From Bradyrhizobium sp. 1 (GTDB lineage Bacteria; Pseudomonadota; Alphaproteobacteria; Rhizobiales; Xanthobacteraceae), in NCBI RefSeq assembly GCF_023073315.1, contig NZ_JADPJH010000002.1, forward strand, positions 296,900 through 360,899: a stretch of DNA of 64,000 nucleotides, written 5' to 3'. Each line of letters starts with the position of its first letter. Positions within the stretch are counted from its first letter, which is position 1. The position numbers and the translations under genes are program-made. The notes below the pieces were generated by a model. That model searched no databases. It was not told the origin of the DNA and saw only the letters and a program-made list of their open reading frames with translations. Below, one piece after another: positions 8,209 to 16,624 of this stretch.

Positions 8209-9095
8209 GCAGCCCCGCCCTCGTCAGACATCCCGAAGACAGCATGCCGGCCATTGCAGAGGCGGCCCCCGCGCCCGCCGTTACGCCGCCTTCGTTCGGC
8301 ACTGTTGCGCTGCGCTGGTATCGACTTAACCGAGGCGGCCTGCGCGCGATCGCAATCGGCATCATCTCGCTGCTCGCCTTCCTGCTGGTCTGGCACCTGC
8401 TCACGACCTATCGCGTCGTGTTCTTCGTGCGCTTCACCAACGTGCCTTCGCCACTTGCGGTCTACGCCAGCTTCACCAAGGCGATCCACGATCCCAAATT
8501 CCTGCTGCACATCGCGCTCAGCTGCCGGCGCATCATCTTCGGCTTCTCGCTTGCCGCCATCGTCGGCGTGCCACTCGGCCTGATCATGGGCCGCTTCAAG
8601 CTGGTGCACGAGATCGTTTTCCCCGTGGCGGAAGTGCTGCGGCCGATCCCGGCCATCGCCTGGGTGCCGATGGCGATCATGCTGTGGCCGACCAACGAAC
8701 AGAGCATCGTCTTCATCACCTTCCTCGGCTCGTTCTTCCCGATTCTCATCAATACGCTGCACGGCATGTCGCTGGTCGACCCCGTGCTGGTGCGCGCCGC
8801 GCAATGTCTCGGTGCACGCGAGCGCTCGATCTTCCGCGAGGTGTATTTTCCGGCCTCGCTGCCGCACATCTTCACCGGCCTCACCGTCGGCATGGGCGTC
8901 GCATGGGTGTCGCTGATCGCCGCCGAGATGATCTCCGGCCAATACGGCATCGGTTATTTCACCTGGGAAGCCTATTCGCTGGTCCAGTATGCCGACATCG
9001 CGCTCGGCATGATCGCGATCGGCGTGCTCGGCCTCGGATCGAGCCTGTTGATCCGGGGCGCGGGGCAGTTGGTGATGCCGTGGAGGCTGAAATGA
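8205..9095 (+). CDS. ABC importer permease (nitrate/sulfonate/taurine type)
   Basis: A 296-residue inner-membrane protein with about six membrane segments and the EAA-type cytoplasmic loop AAQCLGARERSIFREVYFPA, which contacts the ATPase. It belongs to the BPD_transp_1 family with SsuC/TauC/NrtB. The GTG start at 8205 overlaps the binding-protein TGA and has GGAGG seven bases upstream. The N-terminal 50 residues are a soluble Pro/Ala-rich tail before the first membrane helix. Part of a three-gene translationally coupled importer. Confidence 0.93.
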   Translation: MSSPALVRHPEDSMPAIAEAAPAPAVTPPSFGTVALRWYRLNRGGLRAIAIGIISLLAFLLVWHLLTTYRVVFFVRFTNVPSPLAVYASFTKAIHDPKFLLHIALSCRRIIFGFSLAAIVGVPLGLIMGRFKLVHEIVFPVAEVLRPIPAIAWVPMAIMLWPTNEQSIVFITFLGSFFPILINTLHGMSLVDPVLVRAAQCLGARERSIFREVYFPASLPHIFTGLTVGMGVAWVSLIAAEMISGQYGIGYFTWEAYSLVQYADIALGMIAIGVLGLGSSLLIRGAGQLVMPWRLK

Positions 9096-9964
9096 ACGAG
9101 ATCCTGACCAAAGCACCGCAGGGCCATATCGACGTCAGGAATTTCTCCCTGAGCTATGACAGCATCGAGGGACCGGTCGAAGCCGTCACCGACACGCAGA
9201 TCCATGTAAAGCCCGGCGAGTTCGTCTCGATCGTCGGCCCCTCCGGCTGCGGAAAATCGACGCTGCTCAATGCGGTCGCCGGCTTCCTCAAGCCAACCAC
9301 CGGCATCGTCACCGTCGACGGCGAGCGCGTGAACGGCCCCAGTGCCGAACGCGGCATGGTGTTCCAGCAATATTCGCTGTTTCCCTGGAAAACGGTGCGG
9401 GAGAATGTCGAGTTCGGCCTGAAGATGCGTGGCATGCCGCGCTCGCAGCGCGAACGCGCCGCGCGGACGCTGCTGGGACTCGCGGGCCTCGAAGCCTTCG
9501 AGAAGCATTATCCGGAAAAGCTGTCCGGCGGCATGAAGCAGCGGGTCGGCATCGTCCGCGCACTGGCGACGGGACCGAAAGTGCTGCTGCTGGACGAGCC
9601 GTTCGGTGCGCTCGACGCACAGACGCGCGTCATCATGCAGCAGATCCTCACCAACATGTGGCAGCGGCTGAAAATCTCGGTGCTGTTCGTCACCCACGAC
9701 ATCGACGAAGCGATCTTCCTTTCCGACCGCGTCTACTGCATGACCGCGCGTCCCGGCTCCATCAAGGCGGAAATCCCGATCCCGCTGGAGCGGCCGCGGC
9801 AGCAATCAATGATGATGTCGTCGGAGTTCCTGGCCCTGCGCCGCGGGCTGATGTCGCTGATCCGCGAGGAAAGCCTGAAGGCGATGGGCGGCGAGCTCAA
9901 CGACATGGGCCTGCAGGGACTGAACATCGAGCTGCACGGCCATTCGCTGGCGGATGTGATTTAG
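9092..9964 (+). CDS. ABC importer ATP-binding protein (nitrate/sulfonate/taurine type)
   Basis: A 290-residue ATPase with Walker A GPSGCGKST, Q-loop QQYSLFPWKT, signature LSGGMKQR, Walker B VLLLDEPFGALD and H-loop VTHDIDEA. These are typical of the SsuB/TauB/NrtD group. It begins at the ATGA overlap with the permease stop, so an apparent longer open frame starting at 8684 is not used. The C-terminal 40 residues (after RPRQQS) are longer than in SsuB and of unknown use. It energises import of the compound bound by the NosL-fused binding protein. Confidence 0.93.
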   Translation: MNEILTKAPQGHIDVRNFSLSYDSIEGPVEAVTDTQIHVKPGEFVSIVGPSGCGKSTLLNAVAGFLKPTTGIVTVDGERVNGPSAERGMVFQQYSLFPWKTVRENVEFGLKMRGMPRSQRERAARTLLGLAGLEAFEKHYPEKLSGGMKQRVGIVRALATGPKVLLLDEPFGALDAQTRVIMQQILTNMWQRLKISVLFVTHDIDEAIFLSDRVYCMTARPGSIKAEIPIPLERPRQQSMMMSSEFLALRRGLMSLIREESLKAMGGELNDMGLQGLNIELHGHSLADVI

Positions 9965-9993
9965 AATCACTCTCGACGCTGGCGCTCTTACTT

Positions 9994-10142
9994 CCCTTCT
10001 CCCCTTGTGGGAGAAGGTGGCTTGCCGAAGGCAAGGCGGATGAGGGGTTGCTTCCGCCAGCTCGCCTCTCACAGTTCGGGCTCGTGGATAGAACCCCTCA
10101 TCCGGCGCTTCGCGCCACCCTCCCCCACAAGGGGAGAAGGAA
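9994..10142. repeat. intergenic palindromic repeat, copy A
   Basis: Two hairpin-forming blocks, CCTTCTCCCCTTGTGGGAGA near 9995 and a complementary CCCCCACAAGGGGAGAAGG ending near 10140, flank a middle with ATGAGGGGTT and AACCCCTCAT arms. Close copies occur at 20698-20834 and, more diverged, at 44811-44950. Located between convergent genes, it could act as a two-way terminator. Confidence 0.7.
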
Positions 10143-10168
10143 GAGGCTTTCGCGGCTGCAGCTCTATC

Positions 10169-11227
10169 TTACTTGAACCAGTGCACCAGTGCGATGCTGA
10201 TGCCGAGCAGCAGCATCAGGGACAGCGTCACGGCCGCCGTCACCCTGCCGCCGACATTCGCCAGCACCTTCACGTCAACGCCGAGGCCAAGAGCCGCCAT
10301 CGACACGACGGTGAGGAAACCCGTGATCCGCGTGATCGGAGCCACCACTGTTGCGGGCACGATCTCGAGGGAGCGCAGCGTCGCCAGCGCGAGGAAGCCG
10401 AGGATGAACCAGGGGACCAGGCGGAAGAAGCCGACATTGGTCTTCTTGGCGCCGCTCTGCCAGCGCGAGGCCGTCAGCGAGAGGCCGACGACGACCGGAC
10501 CGAGCATCAGCACGCGCATCAGTTTTACGAGCGTACCGATTTGGGTGGAGATCAGACCCGCCGGCACCGTCGCCGCGAGCACCTGAGGCACCGCGTAGAC
10601 GGTGAGCCCCGCGAGGATGCCGTATTGCGTGGCCGACAATTGAAGGAGCGGGATCAGCAGCGGCAGGCCCAGCACCATCATCACGCCGAGGATCGCGGTG
10701 AAGGAGATCGACGAGGCGATCTCGTCGTTGTTGGCGCCGATGATCGGGGCTACGGCGGCGATCGCTGAATTGCCGCAGATGGAGTTGCCGCAGGCGATCA
10801 GGATTGACAATCGCGTCGAGAGCCCGAGCAGGCGGCTAAGGCCGAAAGAGGCGCTGAGCGCAATCACGACGACCGCGGCGATCGACGCCAGTAGCGCGAT
10901 GCCCGACGCGGCGATGGCGGCAAAGCTGATCGAGGCCCCCAGCAGCATCACCGCGACCTCGAGCAGCTGTTTGGCGCTGAAGGCGATGCCGGCCTGCCAG
11001 CGCGGCGCGGGTTTCCAGAAGCTGCGCAGAGCCATTCCGAGCAGGATGGCCATCACCAGCGCCTCGACATAGGGGTGCTCGAAAACGCCCAATTCCGCCC
11101 GTTCGAGCAGGGCCGAGACGCCCGCGACGGCGATGCAGAGGAGGATGCCGGGAACAAGCCCGATGATACGGCTGATTGCCGTGGCCGGCTTGGAATCGGC
11201 CGGGCTGGATGCTTGATTCTGCGACAC
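10169..11227 (-). CDS. YeiH family putative sulfate exporter
   Basis: A 352-residue membrane protein with about ten hydrophobic segments and the family-typical stretches LLGASISF, ACGNSICGNSAIAAVAPIIG and AVPQVLAATVPAG. It belongs to the UPF0324/YeiH group, called putative sulfate exporters because members sit in sulfonate-degradation loci; the activity of most is untested. It faces the ABC importer genes convergently across repeat copy A. Its position beside an AprAB-like module makes a sulfur link attractive but not demonstrated. Confidence 0.85.
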   Translation of the reverse strand: MSQNQASSPADSKPATAISRIIGLVPGILLCIAVAGVSALLERAELGVFEHPYVEALVMAILLGMALRSFWKPAPRWQAGIAFSAKQLLEVAVMLLGASISFAAIAASGIALLASIAAVVVIALSASFGLSRLLGLSTRLSILIACGNSICGNSAIAAVAPIIGANNDEIASSISFTAILGVMMVLGLPLLIPLLQLSATQYGILAGLTVYAVPQVLAATVPAGLISTQIGTLVKLMRVLMLGPVVVGLSLTASRWQSGAKKTNVGFFRLVPWFILGFLALATLRSLEIVPATVVAPITRITGFLTVVSMAALGLGVDVKVLANVGGRVTAAVTLSLMLLLGISIALVHWFK

Positions 11228-11338
11228 AAATTTCTCCCAGAGGAGAAAGATTTATACGCAGCGATGTCCGATTGGGGAATAAGTTTTCGGCATATCAGGG
11301 CCGAGAGAAGTTCTGTGCTCGGCCCGGAATAATCGGGG

Positions 11339-11557
11339 TCAGAAGATCAGGCCTTTGGCCAGCGAGGCGACGCGGCTGAAGCCGTCATAGATGCCCGGCT
11401 CGAAGAAGGCGGCGCGCGCGATCACGATGCCTGCCACCAGCGACCAGAACACCGTGGTGCCGGCCCGCAGCAGGAGCTTCGAGGCGCGCGATTTCGGCTG
11501 GGTGTCCGTTGCGGACACCAGCTGCTCGCCGAAGGGTTCAAATCCAGTGCGTTCCAT
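11339..11557 (-). CDS. small single-span membrane protein, unknown
   Basis: A 72-residue open frame with one hydrophobic helix (about residues 34-52, TVFWSLVAGIVIARAAFFEP) after a basic segment. Nothing identifies a family. The ribosome site is weak and no partner is visible, so it is called real only because of the well-formed membrane helix and normal GC3 pattern. It lies alone between the YeiH gene and the livF gene, same strand as both. Confidence 0.5.
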   Translation of the reverse strand: MERTGFEPFGEQLVSATDTQPKSRASKLLLRAGTTVFWSLVAGIVIARAAFFEPGIYDGFSRVASLAKGLIF

Positions 11558-11722
11558 GGCCGTGCCAATCCATCAAATTCTGAATGGAATGTCGTCGTTT
11601 CGACCCAAAACGGCAATGGAAGCGATTGGCGTTTTTGGCCCATGGCGGGGAAACTCCTTCCGCCTGATACCCCCGAGGCAATGGTTTTCTTCTTTTGACC
11701 GGTTTGGCGGTCCGGGGGCGGG

Positions 11723-12436
11723 CTAAAGCGCCAGATAACGACGGCGAATGGCGTCGTTGGCCTTCAGCTCGTCGATTCCGGCGGCATACACGATCTGGCC
11801 CTTGTCGATGACCGTGGCGTGGCTCGCCAGCCCCAGGCAGAAATGCATGTTCTGCTCGGCAATCAGCACGGTCGAACCGAGCTGACGGAGCTGCCGCAGC
11901 AGCTCGCCGATCCGCTGCACGATGATCGGCGCGAGCCCTTCGCTCGGCTCATCCAGCAGCAGCAGTGCGGGATTGCCCATCAGCGTGCGCGCGATCGCGA
12001 GCATCTGCTGCTCGCCGCCGGAGAGGCGTCCGGCGATGCGATGGCGCAGCGGCTCAAGGAGCGGGAAGACCTCGTAAATACGCTTGATGGACCATTCGTC
12101 CTGTCCATCCGGCCCCTTCTTCTTGCCGATGACGAGATTGTCCTCGACCGTGTGCTCGGGAAAGATCTGGCGGTCCTCCGGCACGAAGCCGAGACCGGCG
12201 CGCGCGATGTGGTGAGGCTTCCGACCGGAGATCACCGCGCCGCGCAGGCTCACCCTGCCCCGCCGCGGCGGCGCCAGCCCCATGATCGCTTTCATCGTCG
12301 TCGACTTGCCGGCACCGTTGCGACCCAAGAGCGCCATGGTCTCACCCTGCCGCACGGAGAGGCCGACGCCGAACAGGATCTGACTGGTGCCATAGTAGAC
12401 GTCGAGATCGGCGACTTCGATGATGGCTGCACTCAT
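11723..12436 (-). CDS. livF: branched-chain amino acid-type ABC importer ATPase LivF
   Basis: A 237-residue ATPase with Walker A GRNGAGKST, signature LSGGEQQ, Walker B LLLLDEPSEGLAP and the LivF-type ending ANDAIRRRYLAL. It starts in a 4-base ATGA overlap with the livG stop. It is the last gene of livK-livH-livM-livG-livF. HAAT-type importers often carry aromatic acids and other compounds, not only amino acids. The divergent acyl-CoA synthetase/Baeyer-Villiger operon suggests an aromatic substrate here. Confidence 0.92.
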   Translation of the reverse strand: MSAAIIEVADLDVYYGTSQILFGVGLSVRQGETMALLGRNGAGKSTTMKAIMGLAPPRRGRVSLRGAVISGRKPHHIARAGLGFVPEDRQIFPEHTVEDNLVIGKKKGPDGQDEWSIKRIYEVFPLLEPLRHRIAGRLSGGEQQMLAIARTLMGNPALLLLDEPSEGLAPIIVQRIGELLRQLRQLGSTVLIAEQNMHFCLGLASHATVIDKGQIVYAAGIDELKANDAIRRRYLAL

Positions 12437-13188
12437 GCGGCGGCTCCCGCATGTTCGGTGCCGAGATAGGCGTCGATCACCGCGCTGTTGCTGCGGATCT
12501 CGTCGGGCGTACCGGTTGCGAGGATCCGGCCATAGCAGAGCACGACGATTTTTGGGGCGATCTTGAACACGATGTCCATGTCATGTTCGATGAAGACGAC
12601 GGTGATTTTTTGCGTCTCCCAGAGCTCGCGCACCTTGTCGATCATGCGCCAGCGTTCTTCCGGACCCATGCCGGCGGTCGGCTCGTCCAGCAGCAGCACT
12701 TTTGGTTCAAGCACCAGCGCGAGCGCGATATCGAGCAGCTTCTGGTCGCCATGCGACAGCGTTGCGGCCGTGCGATGGCGCTTACTGGCCAAGCTCAACA
12801 GCTCCATCACATGCTCGGCGCGGTCGCGCGTCTCGGGCAATGGAAAGCGCTTATGCAGCACGGCCGATGAGCGCTGGTCGGCGCTGACGGCGGCCAGCAT
12901 CGTTTCCTGCACCGTGAGCGATTTGAAGATGCTGGCCACCTGAAAAGCGCGGCCGATGCCGTGACGCACGATTTCCGGCGGCGAGCGGCCGGCGAGATCG
13001 ACGCCGTCGAGCAACACTTGACCTGAATCCGGTTTCAACGCCCCTGTGATCAGGTTGAAGAACGTGCTCTTGCCGGCGCCGTTCGGGCCGATCACCGCGG
13101 TCAGCGAGCCGTCGGGAAAGTCCAGCGAGACGTCGTTGGTCGCCTTCACGCCACCGAAGGATTTTGCGAGATTGCGGATTTCGAGCAT
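12433..13188 (-). CDS. livG: branched-chain amino acid-type ABC importer ATPase LivG
   Basis: A 251-residue ATPase with Walker A GPNGAGKST, the LivG-type loop GIGRAFQVASIFKSLTVQE, signature LSHGDQK and Walker B VLLLDEPTAGMGPEE. The signature motif has His-Gly-Asp instead of the usual Gly-Gly-Glu, a variation seen in this subfamily. The ATG at 13188 gives a normal N-terminus (MLEIRNLAKSFGGV); the longer open frame upstream overlaps livM and is not used. Two bases separate it from the livM stop. Confidence 0.92.
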   Translation of the reverse strand: MLEIRNLAKSFGGVKATNDVSLDFPDGSLTAVIGPNGAGKSTFFNLITGALKPDSGQVLLDGVDLAGRSPPEIVRHGIGRAFQVASIFKSLTVQETMLAAVSADQRSSAVLHKRFPLPETRDRAEHVMELLSLASKRHRTAATLSHGDQKLLDIALALVLEPKVLLLDEPTAGMGPEERWRMIDKVRELWETQKITVVFIEHDMDIVFKIAPKIVVLCYGRILATGTPDEIRSNSAVIDAYLGTEHAGAAA

Positions 13189-13190
13189 GG

Positions 13191-14210
13191 CTAGCGCCCC
13201 TCGCCTGCGTCGCGCCGGTGCGTGTACCATTCGGCGACGAAATCGAGCAGGCCTTTGCGCAGGCCCAGCGCGAAGAACAGGATGACTACGCCGAGCACGA
13301 TGCCGTGGTATTCGGTGAAACGCGTGACGGTGTCGTTGAGCAACAGCAGCAGCACGGTGCCGACCATCGGCCCGAGGAATGTCGAGACGCCGCCGAGCAT
13401 GTTGATGAAGATGCCCTCGCCCGAGATGGTCCAATAGGCGAATTCGGGATAGGCGCCGGAGACGAACAGGGCCATCACCATGCCGCCCATCGAAGCGAAC
13501 AGCGCCGCCAGCACGAACACCGTGAGTTTTGCACGCCAGACGTCGATGCCGAGGAAGCTCGCACGCGCGGCGTTGTCGCGGATCATGCGCAAGGTGTAGC
13601 CAAACGGCGATTGCGCGATCTGGCGCATCGCGAGCAGGCCGAGGATCAAAAGCGCGCAGCTCGCGACATAGAGATGGACGTGGTTGGCGAGATCAATGCC
13701 GAGGAAAACGGGGCGCGGAATGCCGCCACGCAGGCCCTGGTCGCCGCCGGTGAAGGAGGCCCAGGACAAAATGGTCGAGTGGATCAGCATCTGGAAGGCC
13801 AGCGTGACGAAGGCGAAATAGATGTCCTTCAGCCGCACGCAGATCGCGCCGATCACGGCCGCGATGACCGCCGTGATCGCCAGCGTCGCGACGAAAGCCA
13901 CGGGAATGGGCACGCCGAGCTTCTGCATGATCAGGCCAAAGCTGTAGGCGCCGAGGCCGAAGAACATGCCGTGGCCGAACGAGGTCAGCCCGGTGTAGCC
14001 GACCAGTAAATTGAGCGAGGTCGCGAATAGGCCATAGGCCGAGCAGCGAATGACGAAATCCAGCAGCGCCTCGCTGCCGGTGAACATCGGTAAGCTCGCC
14101 AGCACGGCGAAGGCGATCAGCGCGATCAGGACGTCGCGATAGCGTTGCAGCGCCGCGCCGCTGCGCACCGGCAGCAGCGCTTGCGCGCGTCCGGCCTCGA
14201 GTTCGGTCAT
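13191..14210 (-). CDS. livM: branched-chain amino acid-type ABC importer permease LivM
   Basis: A 339-residue membrane protein with eight to ten hydrophobic segments and LivM landmarks: NLLVGYTGLTSFGHGMFFGLGAY-type region, IRDNAARASFLGI and GGVSTFLGPMVG. It starts within a 4-base overlap with livH. It forms the translocation channel with LivH. Confidence 0.92.
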   Translation of the reverse strand: MTELEAGRAQALLPVRSGAALQRYRDVLIALIAFAVLASLPMFTGSEALLDFVIRCSAYGLFATSLNLLVGYTGLTSFGHGMFFGLGAYSFGLIMQKLGVPIPVAFVATLAITAVIAAVIGAICVRLKDIYFAFVTLAFQMLIHSTILSWASFTGGDQGLRGGIPRPVFLGIDLANHVHLYVASCALLILGLLAMRQIAQSPFGYTLRMIRDNAARASFLGIDVWRAKLTVFVLAALFASMGGMVMALFVSGAYPEFAYWTISGEGIFINMLGGVSTFLGPMVGTVLLLLLNDTVTRFTEYHGIVLGVVILFFALGLRKGLLDFVAEWYTHRRDAGEGR

Positions 14211-15109
14211 GCCGCCTCCTTGCCGAACAGGCCAGTGGGCTTTGAGACCAGCACGATCACCATGAACAGATACATCAGGCCTTCCGTGAACAGCGGAAAG
14301 CCGAGCGAGCCGAACGAGCGGATCAGCCCGATCAACAACGCGCCGACCAGCGCACCAACAATCGAGCCCATGCCGCCGATCACGGTGACGATGAAGGACT
14401 CAATGAGGACCGAAAATCCCATGCCAGGTGTCAGCGAGCGCACGGGGGCGGCAAGCGCACCGGCCAGTCCCGCCAGCATGCCGCCGAGCGCGAACACGCC
14501 GCCGTAGATCAGGCCGGTGTTGATGCCGAGCGCAGAGACCATGCCGGGATTGTGTGCGGCAGCGCGGATCACCTTGCCGATGCGGCTGCGCGACAATCCG
14601 ATGCCGAGCACGATCGCCGCGACAAGCGCGACGCCGATCAGCAGCAGATAATAAGGCGGCACCACGCCGCCGGCGATGAACAGCGGCATCACCTGGAACG
14701 CCGCCGGCATGCCCATAGACTTGAATTCAGGTCCCCAGATCAGCCGCACCACGTCGTCGAAGATCAGCACGAAAGCGTAGCAGACGAGGAGCTGCATCAA
14801 GACGTCGGCGCCATAGACGCGGCTCATGAAGACGCGCTCGAAGATCAGGCCGAGGATCGCGGTGCCCGCCGCGCCCGCCAGCATCGCGAGCGCAAAGCTC
14901 TCGGTGAGGTGATAGGTCGTCATCGCGAAATAGGCGCCGAACATATAGAAAGCGCCGTGGCTGAAATTGACGATCTTGAGCACGCCAAAAATCAGCGTCA
15001 GCCCGACCGCCACTAAAAACAGCAGCATGCCGATGATGAGGCCGCTGGTGGTTTGCGTCACCAGGCAGGCGGAGCTGGTGAGGCAGCCGGTGAGCGCGTC
15101 GAGATCCAC
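14207..15109 (-). CDS. livH: branched-chain amino acid-type ABC importer permease LivH
   Basis: A 300-residue membrane permease with LivH landmarks: LIFGVLKIVNFSHGAFYMFG, RAAAHNPGMVSALGINTG and FIVTVIGGMGSIVGAL. The start is a GTG at 15109; a nearby upstream ATG is out of frame. The first 15 residues contain two cysteines before the first membrane helix. It lies 87 bases after the binding-protein gene in the same operon. Confidence 0.9.
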   Translation of the reverse strand: MDLDALTGCLTSSACLVTQTTSGLIIGMLLFLVAVGLTLIFGVLKIVNFSHGAFYMFGAYFAMTTYHLTESFALAMLAGAAGTAILGLIFERVFMSRVYGADVLMQLLVCYAFVLIFDDVVRLIWGPEFKSMGMPAAFQVMPLFIAGGVVPPYYLLLIGVALVAAIVLGIGLSRSRIGKVIRAAAHNPGMVSALGINTGLIYGGVFALGGMLAGLAGALAAPVRSLTPGMGFSVLIESFIVTVIGGMGSIVGALVGALLIGLIRSFGSLGFPLFTEGLMYLFMVIVLVSKPTGLFGKEAA

Positions 15110-15196
15110 GGGAGCACTTTCATTGTCGTGCGCCTGACGCGGCGCTGTAAGCCAAATGAAGGCGGAGGCGGTTGCCCATCTCCGCCCTACGCGTGA

Positions 15197-16456
15197 TCAG
15201 GTGTAGCCCTTGCTCTTCTTCCACTCGGCCTCGAGCTCGAAGATCGTCTTCCAGTCGCCGGCCTTGACCTCGGGCACATAAGGCTCCTGCGGGATCGTGG
15301 TGCCCCAGCCGATGGCGTAGCCGACCAGCGTGTGATCGTCGCCGCGCATCGTCACCGTGCCGTCGGCGCCGAACGGGCACTTGATGGTGAGGCCGGCCAG
15401 CACCTCCGCGATCTTCTTGCCGTCGGTCGAGTTCGCCTTCTTGGCGGCTTCAGCGAGGAACATCACCGCGGTCGCGTTCTGCCACGACCAGTTGGTCGGA
15501 TATTCGTTGTACTTGGCCTTGTAGGCATCGCCCCAGGCGGCGTTCTCCGGCGTGGACGGATAGGTCTTGATGTAGCGGTTGCCGGAGTGGATGCCCTTGG
15601 GCAGGTTCTTCACCACAGTGAGCGCGGTGTAGTCGGCCATGTTGACCGCGAACACCTCCATCTGGGCGAACATCGCGTAGATGTTGGCCTGGTCGATATA
15701 GGAGGTGAGATCGCCGCCCCACAGACACGAATACAGCGCCTGCGGCTTCGCTTGCAGGATCTTCGTCACGACTTCGGTGTAATCGGGCTGGAACAGCTTT
15801 GGCCAGGACTCGCTGATCACCTCGACATCGGGTGCGAAGCGCTTCAGGTACAGCGTGAACTCGCCGGTGGTGTCGCGGCCATAGGCGTAATCCGGCGAGC
15901 AGGTCGCCCATTTCTTCAGGCCCTTGGCCTTGGCAATGCCGGCCGCGTAGCTGCCGCCGACGATGGAATCGTGAATGCCCTGACGGACGCAGCGGAACGC
16001 GTTCGGAATGTGCTGCTTCGGATCGGCCGTGAGCGAGGAGGCTTCTGAGTTGGTGTGAATACAGAGCACGCCGAGATCGCGCGCGACCTCGTGCACCGCG
16101 AACGATCCGGACGACGCCTCGCCGTCGAGCAGCAGCTCGCAGCCGTCGGTATTGACGAGTTCGCGCGCGACGCGAGCGGCTTCCTGCGGCGCGCCCTTGG
16201 AGTCGCGGACCACCATCTCGATCTGTCGGCCGGCAAGACCGCCGGCCGCGTTGACCTTGTCGACCTCGAGCATCACCGCATTGCGCGACGACGTGCCGAG
16301 TTGCGCGACGCGGCCCGACAAAATCGTCGGCATGCCGATCTTGACGGTCTTGGCTTGCGCGCGCGCCACCCACGGCGCGGCAACACTCATCGCACCGGCG
16401 CCCATCAGCGCCAATGTTGAACGGCGGCTGATGCCCGGCGTGCGGGTTCTCGTCAT
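15197..16456 (-). CDS. branched-chain amino acid-type ABC binding protein (LivK family)
   Basis: A 419-residue periplasmic protein of the type I binding-protein (Peripla_BP_6) group. The N-terminus has twin arginines (SRRSTLALMGAGAMSVA) and an AxA cleavage site ending ARAQA, so export by Tat is likely. KIGMPTILSGRVAQLGTSSR and the following VNAAGGLAGRQIEMVVRDSK are typical of the family. The ATG at 16456 has GGGAGG just upstream; an open-frame extension to 16525 is ignored. It is the first gene of the liv operon and is transcribed away from the acyl-CoA synthetase. Confidence 0.9.
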   Translation of the reverse strand: MTRTRTPGISRRSTLALMGAGAMSVAAPWVARAQAKTVKIGMPTILSGRVAQLGTSSRNAVMLEVDKVNAAGGLAGRQIEMVVRDSKGAPQEAARVARELVNTDGCELLLDGEASSGSFAVHEVARDLGVLCIHTNSEASSLTADPKQHIPNAFRCVRQGIHDSIVGGSYAAGIAKAKGLKKWATCSPDYAYGRDTTGEFTLYLKRFAPDVEVISESWPKLFQPDYTEVVTKILQAKPQALYSCLWGGDLTSYIDQANIYAMFAQMEVFAVNMADYTALTVVKNLPKGIHSGNRYIKTYPSTPENAAWGDAYKAKYNEYPTNWSWQNATAVMFLAEAAKKANSTDGKKIAEVLAGLTIKCPFGADGTVTMRGDDHTLVGYAIGWGTTIPQEPYVPEVKAGDWKTIFELEAEWKKSKGYT

Positions 16457-16560
16457 TTTCCCCTCCCTTTGTCGGGTCGGCGTTCCAGTCCCTTGCCGGA
16501 GATCGTCGCGTCTCCGTGGCTCCAAGGATTTCAGAGGCAGGGGGTGACGTCAAGCCAAAC

Positions 16561-16583
16561 ATGAATTATGAGTCATTATTCAT
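16561..16583. promoter_or_regulatory. 23-bp palindrome, probable TetR operator
   Basis: The sequence begins ATGAATTATGA and ends TCATTATTCAT around a central G. Left and right arms are inverted with only one mismatch pair. It sits in the 168-base divergent region between the livK-type gene and the acyl-CoA synthetase, just before an AGGAGG. The TetR-family gene is the second gene of the plus-strand operon, so autoregulation plus control of the importer is the simplest reading. Confidence 0.55.
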
Positions 16584-16624
16584 CCAGGAGGAAACGAGGC
16601 CGGCAATCGGCCCGAAACCGCACA

